Shown here one piece after another: positions 1-5,334 of a DNA stretch of 9,097 bases. This stretch comes from Flavobacteriales bacterium UBA4011. Its GTDB lineage: Bacteria > Bacteroidota > Bacteroidia > Flavobacteriales_D > Crocinitomicaceae. The DNA is taken from contig DGBF01000191.1 in assembly GCA_002384725.1 (NCBI GenBank), forward strand, positions 8,564 through 17,660, given 5' to 3'. The notes beneath the pieces are model-generated. The model ran no database searches. It was not told the origin of the DNA and saw only the letters and a list, made by a program, of their open reading frames with translations. Positions within the stretch are counted from its first letter, which is position 1. Each line of letters begins with the position of its first letter. The translations under genes and the position numbers were made by a program.

Positions 1-6
1 GTGCCG

Positions 7-299
7 TTAATCTTTCCATAAGAGTTCTTTGAAATCTTCCTTTCCTGGCGGAATTCTCTTCAAGTTGTTCAAAAGCATGATGGCTCTGTTTACTCTTTTT
101 CCAGATGAACCAACACTTCTTCACCAAAATGAATTCCGAATTTTTTCATGCGAACTGCGGAGACTGTGATATATCCGTCGCCACCGCCTAGTGCGACGAT
201 TCCGGCTTGCCAACGGTGTTTCGCTTTATCATTTATTTGTATCCAAACGCGTTGACTGAATTTTCCTTTTTTAAATTCTCCTAAATTGTCAAGTATAGA
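7..299 (-). pseudogene. Remnant of a DUF1905/YdeI-like gene with internal deletion and frameshift
   Basis: Two pieces of one protein family are readable on the minus strand in different frames. The upstream piece (299 down to a stop at 90-92) contains WQAGIVALGGGDGYI and then a KKFGIHFGEEVLV-like stretch, as in DUF1905 beta-barrel proteins. The downstream piece (about 108 down to a TAA at 7-9) reads SSGKRVNRAIMLLNNLKRI and ends PPGKEDFKELLWKD, which resembles the C-terminal helical tail of YdeI/OmpD-associated proteins. The middle, roughly 50-60 codons by family comparison from memory, is missing, and the join near 105-110 is out of frame. An in-frame stop at 300-302 and the absence of an ATG show that the N-terminus is also lost. 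Intact relatives are small cytoplasmic proteins of poorly known function. The family call is from motif recognition and is moderately sure; the broken state is seen directly. Confidence 0.6.
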
Positions 300-305
300 T
301 TAAGA

Positions 306-338
306 GACCTCAACATAGTGTATGTTGAGGTCCTTTTT
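306..338. terminator. Perfect 12-bp hairpin with T-run, probable intrinsic terminator
   Basis: GACCTCAACATA (306-317) and its exact reverse complement (321-332) flank a 3-nt loop. A run of five T follows at 334-338, so the structure is best formed as a terminator for plus-strand transcription. On the minus strand it lies 60 bp past the stop of the vWA gene and is followed by a weaker T-rich stretch (TCTCTTAATCT). It could therefore also end that transcript. No plus-strand gene is seen to its left in this window. Confidence 0.6.
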
Positions 339-392
339 GTGGTGTATTTTACTTTTGAAAGAAATCACATCTGTAGACATGATATGAAATTA

Positions 393-1538
393 CTATTTCT
401 GTTTTTTATAGCCAATTTTCGTCGACTTCTTCTCTATGCTTTCTGAAACAGATGTTCCAAAATCGCTGGCGCCTTCATCTCCTAGTTTTGTTTTTTCCTC
501 CTCAATGAATAGTAGACGATCTTTGCCCAATTGCGCAATTTTCTTCTGATATTCATCTCGCTCAGCTGATTTCTCACCGATGATTTTCTTCTTTTCTTCG
601 GTTGTTTTGCCTTTTAGAATTTCTGGAAGTTGTTCTTCTTTGATATCTTCAATTTTAAAATCTTCATCTTTTTCAGCATCCACAATATCCCAAGAAGTGT
701 TGGTGTAATTGGCTTTCGATTTTGCAATGGATCTCTCCGCCTTGCTACTTGGACTCATAATTTGTGCATTGACGTCTTGTTTGGCTTGACGTTCTTTCAG
801 CATTTTTCCATCACTTCCATATTCGATGTATGTCGTATTCAGTGAATCGTTATACACATTTATAAGTGAGTCATAAGGTGTTGTGATGTGCTGAATGCTC
901 TTGTCCGCATCGATGTGGAAATAGTCGCCACAGCCAATTTGTGCACCATCGAACCAAAAATGTTTTACGCCAACTTCATACGGACCGCAATGAATGGTGT
1001 TGATGAAGATTTCACGTTCGCAAGCTGATTTACACACTGTCTTGTAGTCGATTGGTCCTTGGTTGAAGGGTTCGTTTCCAGCGATATAGATCATTTTTAA
1101 GTCCAATTTTTCTGTTGACCAAGCTAAATCATCCAAAGATTTTTTAATAACTCCACCGCAATATTCCGAACCACCATTTGTGGTTATGGAGAATAGTTTT
1201 TCTGAAATGAGGTCCAAGTCAGTTGTTAATGGCACCAATTGTTTGGTGAAATATTCACTTCCGGGATGACCATCATATCCGTAAGAATACAAGGCGATTT
1301 CGACTGTTGGTACGACATCTTCGTATCGCAAAGCAGTTAACTCATTGACGATGCTCCACATTCTTGCTTTCGCTTGCGACAATAAACCATTCATACTTCC
1401 CGAAGCATCGAAAAGGATGGCCATCTGAATCTTTCGTTCATTGGTGGGTGGTTGATTGTTCGTTTCCGGTTGTGAAAATGCTGAAGGAATCGATATTCCT
1501 GCAATAAATAAAAGGGCGATTAACTTTCTCATGTTCAT
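393..1538 (-). CDS. Secreted vWA-domain protein with MIDAS motif
   Basis: The 381-residue product starts with a signal peptide (hydrophobic core about 5-20, likely cleavage after AFS at residue 22, before QP), so it is exported. A von Willebrand factor A domain spans about 36-230. Its MIDAS metal-site motif DASGS is at 44-48, a probable MIDAS threonine lies in TTNGG near 119-123, and the third-site region reads IAGNEPF (152-158) rather than the usual TDG. Five cysteines (127, 169, 173, 184, 203) could form disulfides outside the cytoplasm. Residues 285-355 are highly charged and rich in Lys and Glu, consistent with a long helix or coiled coil. Related vWA proteins occur singly in Bacteroidota and Planctomycetes; their partners are mostly unknown, and protein binding is inferred from the fold. 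A second in-frame ATG two codons downstream could be the true start. The gene is divergent from the beta-lactamase gene and has no same-strand partner immediately upstream. Confidence 0.85.
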   Translation of the reverse strand: MNMRKLIALLFIAGISIPSAFSQPETNNQPPTNERKIQMAILFDASGSMNGLLSQAKARMWSIVNELTALRYEDVVPTVEIALYSYGYDGHPGSEYFTKQLVPLTTDLDLISEKLFSITTNGGSEYCGGVIKKSLDDLAWSTEKLDLKMIYIAGNEPFNQGPIDYKTVCKSACEREIFINTIHCGPYEVGVKHFWFDGAQIGCGDYFHIDADKSIQHITTPYDSLINVYNDSLNTTYIEYGSDGKMLKERQAKQDVNAQIMSPSSKAERSIAKSKANYTNTSWDIVDAEKDEDFKIEDIKEEQLPEILKGKTTEEKKKIIGEKSAERDEYQKKIAQLGKDRLLFIEEEKTKLGDEGASDFGTSVSESIEKKSTKIGYKKQK

Positions 1539-1596
1539 TTTTTCTTCAGTACAAGCAAGTTTTAATTCGGTTCAAATGCTAACTTGGTCAGCAAAA

Positions 1597-1604
1597 CAAA
1601 ACTA
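1597..1604 (-). promoter_or_regulatory. Candidate -7 box (TAGTTTTG) for the vWA gene
   Basis: Read on the minus strand, 1604-1597 is TAGTTTTG, a full match to the Bacteroidota -7 consensus TAnnTTTG. It would place transcription start near 1590 and give a leader of about 50 nt before the vWA ATG. No TTG-type -33 element is visible at the expected distance, so support is weak. The box directly abuts the preferred ATG (1606) of the divergent beta-lactamase gene. Confidence 0.28.
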
Positions 1605-1605
1605 T

Positions 1606-2439
1606 ATGCGTTTATTAATTCTTGTTGGTTTACTAGTGTTACTGATTGGCTGTGCCCAGGGTAGAAAACTTCCCAACACATATACACGATCAAAAGAGCC
1701 AGTAAAGTTCCAAAGTATCGACTTAAATGATTTATTCGGGGCTAAAAATTTAGGTGGACAAATTTTAATTTACGACGAAAGCAGCAATCAATATACAAGT
1801 AGCGATTTCGGTGTGGCGAAAGACGAATTTTCTCCTGCTTCGACCTTTAAAATTCCAAATACCATAATTGGTTTGGAAACGGGCACAATTACCGAAGATT
1901 TTATTTTTAAATACGACGGCACACCAAGACGATTGGAAAGTTGGAACAAGGATTTGGACCTTCGCGATGCGTTTCAAAGATCATGTGTTCCTTGTTACCA
2001 AGAGTTAGCGCGAAAAATAGGATTGACTCAAATGAAAAGCTATATGGATTCGTTGGCGTATCCAGGCATGGACATAGGAAAAGATAATTTGGATGAATTC
2101 TGGTTAACAGGAGAGTCCAAAATTTCGCCCTTGCAGCAAGTAGATTTCTTAAGAAGATTGATAACGAAACAATTCAATTTAAAGGAGTCGACTCGAGAAA
2201 GCATGAAAAACATCATGGCGCGTGATACAACGAGTTACGGCATTCGCTACGCGAAAACAGGTTGGGGTTATGTTGATGGTAAAGACATGGGTTGGTTCGT
2301 TGGCTATATTCAAAAACCAAAGAATAGAATTTACTTTGCCACATTGATTATCAGAGAAGAAGGGTTTCCTGAAGCATTATTTAGCGATGAAAGAATTAGA
2401 TTGACGGATGAAGTACTTCGAATTTTGAAGTTCTGGTAG
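1606..2439 (+). CDS. bla: Class D (OXA-like) beta-lactamase homologue, lipoprotein
   Basis: From the ATG at 1606 the product is 277 residues, a normal class D length. It starts with a lipoprotein signal: a hydrophobic stretch at 2-15 and lipobox LIGC with Cys16, so it is probably membrane-anchored facing the periplasm. Class D motifs appear in order. STFK at 79-82 holds the nucleophile Ser79 and Lys82, which is usually carboxylated. SCV is at 126-128, FWLTG with the conserved Trp at 165-169, and KTGW at 217-220, followed by GWFVGYIQ. The expected role is acyl-enzyme hydrolysis of beta-lactams. The usual YGN motif is replaced by YPG (152-154), so activity may be altered. The frame stays open upstream to 1456, but that start would overlap the divergent vWA gene and bury the signal peptide. 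The ATG at 1576 is possible but adds residues ahead of the signal. The gene stands alone and ends at a strong terminator. A chromosomal origin fits the neighbours; substrate range cannot be read from sequence. Confidence 0.88.
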   Translation: MRLLILVGLLVLLIGCAQGRKLPNTYTRSKEPVKFQSIDLNDLFGAKNLGGQILIYDESSNQYTSSDFGVAKDEFSPASTFKIPNTIIGLETGTITEDFIFKYDGTPRRLESWNKDLDLRDAFQRSCVPCYQELARKIGLTQMKSYMDSLAYPGMDIGKDNLDEFWLTGESKISPLQQVDFLRRLITKQFNLKESTRESMKNIMARDTTSYGIRYAKTGWGYVDGKDMGWFVGYIQKPKNRIYFATLIIREEGFPEALFSDERIRLTDEVLRILKFW

Positions 2440-2460
2440 AAATTATAATTCATAAATTGA

Positions 2461-2491
2461 AAGCTTCTGATTTTTCAGAGGCTTTTTTTTT
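2461..2491 (+). terminator. Intrinsic terminator of the beta-lactamase gene
   Basis: AAGCTTCTGA (2461-2470) pairs with TCAGAGGCTT (2475-2484), with one G-U wobble and a TTTT loop, and runs into nine T (2483-2491). It begins 21 bp after the stop of the class D gene. On the other strand it lies directly after the stop of the TolC remnant, so it may once have served both converging genes. Confidence 0.85.
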
Positions 2492-2675
2492 ATTTTAATA
2501 TCCCCAGAGCAAACTCAAGATTCAACTTTGATTTCACATTCTCTGCCAAGGCATCAATCAATTTAACCTGAGCATCAATATAGCTCGACTCACGATAGTT
2601 AACTAGAAACAATGAGCTTTCACCATTGTCGAAAAGTGTTTGTTCACCTTGTCTGAATACTATTAATTCATTTTT
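2490..2675 (-). pseudogene. C-terminal remnant of a TolC-family outer-membrane efflux protein
   Basis: A minus-strand frame open from 2675 to a TAA at 2490-2492 encodes about 60 residues without a start codon. It contains LFDNGESSLFLVNYRES followed by IDAQVKLID, very like the last helical stretch of Bacteroidota TolC-type outer membrane factors (pattern LFxxGESSLFLVNxRExxxIxAxxKLI). An in-frame TGA at 2676-2678 blocks extension, and the 3' end of phnA overlaps the first codons, so the remaining 350 or so residues of a normal TolC protein are gone. The intact protein would be the outer-membrane tunnel of a tripartite efflux or secretion pump. This stub cannot form one. It probably marks a deletion or recombination point where the phnA segment was joined. 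The family call rests on the GESSLFLVN signature and is fairly sure. Confidence 0.65.
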
Positions 2676-3225
2676 TCACATATTGGGCGAGAATAACTAC
2701 GGTTTGTCCTTCAACTTTACCCTCGATTTGCTCGGGATTGTCATGCACCAATCGGACATTTCGAACGGCTGTTCCTCTTTTCGCTGTAAAATTTCCACCT
2801 TTTACCTTCAGGTCTTTTATAAGCACCACACTATCTCCTCCAAAGATTTCAACTCCGTTACAATCGATGTGTTTGGGCTGATCCGTATCTGTTGATCCTT
2901 CTTTTGCCCATTTCAAAGTATCCTCCTCAAGGTAAATCATTTCGAGCAAATCATTTGGCCAACCCTCAGCCTTCAATTTCGTCAACATGCGATAAGCGAC
3001 AACCTTTACAGCATCCACTTCACTCCACATACTGTCATTTAAGCAGCGCCAATGGTTGGGATTAATTTCAACTTCCTCAGTGAGCTGTCCATTGCAATCT
3101 TCGCAAATCTGAATACATTCATCTGCTGAATTTCCTGGTTTTGGAGGAACTATAAATATATGTTTGGCTTCAGAACCGCACAATTCACACTTTCCTTGGC
3201 TTCTGGATTGGATTTCGTTTTTCAT
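2668..3225 (-). CDS. phnA: PhnA/YjdM-family zinc-ribbon protein
   Basis: The 185-residue product starts with an N-terminal zinc ribbon: CELC (Cys13, Cys16) and CEDC (Cys41, Cys44), with the family phrase VPPKP between them. A linker rich in Glu and Trp follows at 50-115. The C-terminal PhnA domain (about 115-185) is SH3-like, with GDSVVLIKDLKVKGG, KRGTAVRNVRL and a closing IEGKVEGQTVVIL. It is longer than the roughly 110-residue E. coli YjdM because of the middle segment, which is usual for Bacteroidota members. No signal peptide is present, so it is cytoplasmic. The name PhnA is historical: this family is distinct from phosphonoacetate hydrolase and its biochemical role is not established. 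The ATG at 3225 is preferred because the ribbon starts a few residues later. The upstream propeller gene ends 56 bp away on the same strand, but phnA seems to have its own -7 box. Its last codons overlap the TolC remnant. Confidence 0.88.
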   Translation of the reverse strand: MKNEIQSRSQGKCELCGSEAKHIFIVPPKPGNSADECIQICEDCNGQLTEEVEINPNHWRCLNDSMWSEVDAVKVVAYRMLTKLKAEGWPNDLLEMIYLEEDTLKWAKEGSTDTDQPKHIDCNGVEIFGGDSVVLIKDLKVKGGNFTAKRGTAVRNVRLVHDNPEQIEGKVEGQTVVILAQYVKK

Positions 3226-3232
3226 AATTCCA

Positions 3233-3240
3233 CAAAACTA
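3233..3240 (-). promoter_or_regulatory. Candidate -7 box (TAGTTTTG) for phnA
   Basis: On the minus strand 3240-3233 reads TAGTTTTG, a full match to TAnnTTTG and identical to the box upstream of the vWA gene. Only 7 nt separate it from the phnA ATG, so a transcript from it would be leaderless or nearly so. A -33 TTG element is not obvious; the region there is T-rich. Confidence 0.35.
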
Positions 3241-3281
3241 AGGGATTATTTGAAAAATAAAACGAAATGTTAATAACTGAA

Positions 3282-5036
3282 TTATTTACCCAATAAAGTA
3301 ATAAAACCATGTTGATTGATCGTTTCACCATCAGCCTTGGTTCCTTTTATGGTATAAAAATAAACACCTTCTGTTAGCGGAAAATCTTCCATGTCGGTTC
3401 CAAACCAAGGCAAAGTTGGATTATCAGATTGATAAACAATATTCCCCCAGCGGTTGAATATTAAAACATTAACAGGAGTGGCACAATAGTCTGAAAAAGT
3501 AACGAAATCGTTTACACCGTCACCATTTGGTGAGAATACGTTTGAAATGAGAATGTTGCACGAATCATCAGGAACAACTACAACTGGGGGAATTGGAGGA
3601 GGAGGTGGTGGTGGTGAATCGTACCCAAAACAAGCATCCGAAATTTTAGAAATGAAAACATCTTTTTTACCCAATACACTAATGGAAAGGGAATCAGTGT
3701 TCATGGTCAACTCATAATATCCACACGAATAAACATCGCAGCCATCAACGGCGATTTTATTTCCACGGTCGGGCATTGCGCCACCGCCTTGTTTAGCCCA
3801 CCGCCATTTACCGAGCGTATCAATGGCAGCGACAAAAAATTGAGTGCTATCGTTGCCTGAGTCTAACTCTATATTACTTTGAAAGTCTGCTTTTCCACGA
3901 AATTGTCCCGTTACGAAAATGTTTCCTTGGTCGTTAGTCGATACGCCATTTCCACGGTCGCTACCGCTGTTCGAACCCGCTTTTTTCACCCATAGAAAAG
4001 TTCCATCTTTGGTCATACGAGAAACGAAAATATCTCGACCATTTGGTCCGCCATTGTTGTTAACGCTATCTAATCCAAATCCTGCTTTGTCTCTGAATTC
4101 ACCTGTGATATAAATATGATTGTCGGAACTACAATGGACAGCGTTAGCTCTATCATCCAAAAGGCCACCGGCTCGTTTTGCATAAATGAAATTTCCGTTC
4201 TCATCATATTTTACAACAAATACATCATTTCCCCCAACACTCGTCAGAGATGTAGTTCCGAACATTCGTGTTCCATCGAAGCCTCCAACAATGTACAGAT
4301 TGTTCTCATTGTCTATATCGATATCGTTGTCACGCGAACCACTCTCTCCGTCAAACGTATTGACCCATTGCCAGGTTCCAGCTGGATCTAATTTCGCCAA
4401 GAAAGCAAGCGAATCGTTTGGTGCAACAGTGACGATTAAAGCATCGAAAGTGGCATTTTGAGCAGAGTTGGTATTATTGGAAATAAATCCAGTGACATAA
4501 ATATTCCCAATGGTGTCGGCCACTAAGTTAAAACCGTGGTCATCATTGTAGGGATAACCTCCAGTATTTACTCCTGCATTTTTCAACCAGATTTCATTAC
4601 CGTTACCGTCCAGTTTTAAAACGAAAATTTGATCGGTGTAGGAGGTAGAATTGTAAACAGATAAAGAGCCGAACGTCATTCCGCCCCAACAAGTTCCTGT
4701 AACAAACACATTTCCTTGCTTGTCAAGGCAAAGGCCTAATCCTCTGTCGTCATAATAGTTATCGCCATATTTTGCCCAAAGATAATTTCCTTGAGGATCG
4801 AGTTTAGCGACAAAAACTTCTTTTGAACTAGGATTTCCGAAGGGAATAGAAAATGGACCGAAAGTGGCTTCTTCGTTATAATATCCAGTGATAAAAATAT
4901 TTCCTTCGTGATCAACCGCGATATCGGTTGCTTTGTCAGACAATGGACCACCACCAGAAACCAGCCATTCGAAGTCCTGTGCCGAGGACAAAAACGAAAA
5001 CGCCAGCGCAAGGATGAAAAAGGCAGATTTGGTCAT
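3282..5036 (-). CDS. Secreted seven-repeat SBBP beta-propeller protein with T9SS type B sorting domain
   Basis: The 584-residue product begins with a signal peptide (hydrophobic 5-17, likely cleavage SSA/QD after residue 19). Seven repeats of about 60-69 residues follow. Each carries a core like GNIFITG or GNVFVTG, near 45, 108, 177, 246, 306, 371 and 433, preceded by a D-x-x-G-N turn and followed by phrases such as FVAKLDPQGNYLWAK. This is the SBBP pattern and fits one seven-bladed propeller. A polyproline linker (475-484) leads to a C-terminal domain at about 490-584 with NVFSPNGDGVNDFV, a central FNRWGNIVYQS and a final GVYFYTIKG. This is the gliding-motility-associated / CHU_C type B signal used by the type IX secretion system. 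The protein is therefore expected to cross the outer membrane and be surface-attached or released. The propeller probably binds a protein or glycan; no catalytic site is seen. It is divergent from the CotH-type gene and upstream of phnA on the same strand. Confidence 0.9.
   Translation of the reverse strand: MTKSAFFILALAFSFLSSAQDFEWLVSGGGPLSDKATDIAVDHEGNIFITGYYNEEATFGPFSIPFGNPSSKEVFVAKLDPQGNYLWAKYGDNYYDDRGLGLCLDKQGNVFVTGTCWGGMTFGSLSVYNSTSYTDQIFVLKLDGNGNEIWLKNAGVNTGGYPYNDDHGFNLVADTIGNIYVTGFISNNTNSAQNATFDALIVTVAPNDSLAFLAKLDPAGTWQWVNTFDGESGSRDNDIDIDNENNLYIVGGFDGTRMFGTTSLTSVGGNDVFVVKYDENGNFIYAKRAGGLLDDRANAVHCSSDNHIYITGEFRDKAGFGLDSVNNNGGPNGRDIFVSRMTKDGTFLWVKKAGSNSGSDRGNGVSTNDQGNIFVTGQFRGKADFQSNIELDSGNDSTQFFVAAIDTLGKWRWAKQGGGAMPDRGNKIAVDGCDVYSCGYYELTMNTDSLSISVLGKKDVFISKISDACFGYDSPPPPPPPIPPVVVVPDDSCNILISNVFSPNGDGVNDFVTFSDYCATPVNVLIFNRWGNIVYQSDNPTLPWFGTDMEDFPLTEGVYFYTIKGTKADGETINQHGFITLLGK
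3595..3616. repeat. GGA/GGT triplet repeat encoding the polyproline linker
   Basis: On the plus strand three GGA triplets are followed by four GGT triplets and a final G, and a separate run of five G lies just before (3586-3590). The minus-strand reading gives the proline run of the propeller protein's linker. Triplet slippage would change linker length without a frameshift. The repeated GG runs could form a two-tier G-quadruplex on the plus strand, which is the template strand of this gene. Confidence 0.6.
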
Positions 5037-5334
5037 TAAAAGCTGTTTCTTTCTAAACGCGGAAGTTAGGCTTTAAGTTGCTTACGAATGGACGATTTTA
5101 TCAAAGTAATCCACACGAATTAAATGAAAACATCCGAAAGATGACAAGCAACTGCATCAAGGCAATTTGTGTTTATTAAGGAAAGTTCTGTACACTTTAA
5201 CAAGGGATTCGGATCTCTTGTTAATTTTTGATGCTTCTATGGGTATATATCTCTTTGGTAGTTGATTAGGAATGACCAAGTAGCTTCTTTTTATTATATT
5301 TAGCAGATAAAATCAATTGAAATAGAACCCATAT
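5037..5334. other. Divergent intergenic spacer
   Basis: This 298-bp gap separates the starts of the propeller gene (minus) and the CotH-type gene (plus) and should hold both promoters. No full TAnnTTTG box was found in either direction. The nearest plus-strand match is TATATTTA at 5295-5302, 32 bp before the CotH-type ATG, and the nearest minus-strand match is GATTACTTTGA around 5102-5110. A 13-codon reading frame (5141-5179: M-T-S-N-C-I-K-A-I-C-V-Y, stop) lies just ahead of the hairpin listed separately. It may be chance. No RNA family was recognised. Confidence 0.5.
5197..5229 (+). terminator. 12-bp hairpin with T-run in the CotH-gene upstream region (terminator, attenuator or operator)
   Basis: TTAACAAGGGAT (5197-5208) and ATCTCTTGTTAA (5213-5224) form a 12-bp stem with a single G-U wobble around the tetraloop TCGG. 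Five T follow (5225-5229). This is the layout of an intrinsic terminator on the plus strand, yet no normal gene lies upstream on that strand. It could end a short upstream RNA, attenuate transcription into the gene at 5335, or be a protein-binding palindrome. The stem is AT-rich, so terminator strength is uncertain. Confidence 0.5.

Noticed and set aside
630..845. Plus-strand open frame of 71 codons
   Set aside because: It lies antisense inside the well-supported vWA gene, is rich in Phe and Ile as expected for the complement of a Lys/Glu-rich coding region, and shows no domain.
1456..1605. N-terminal extension of the class D beta-lactamase frame back to an ATG at 1456
   Set aside because: It would overlap the 5' end of the divergent vWA gene and place about 50 residues ahead of a good lipoprotein signal peptide that begins at the ATG at 1606.
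2626..2895. Plus-strand open frame of 89 codons opposite phnA
   Set aside because: It is antisense to phnA and the TolC stub and has no recognisable motif.
4116..4461. Two overlapping plus-strand frames opposite the propeller gene
   Set aside because: They are shadows of the repeat-containing minus-strand gene and carry no signal peptide or motif.
3282..5036. The seven repeats considered as a DNA repeat array or CRISPR
   Set aside because: The similarity is at protein level only. Unit lengths vary from about 60 to 69 codons and the DNA of the units differs, as expected of a beta-propeller.
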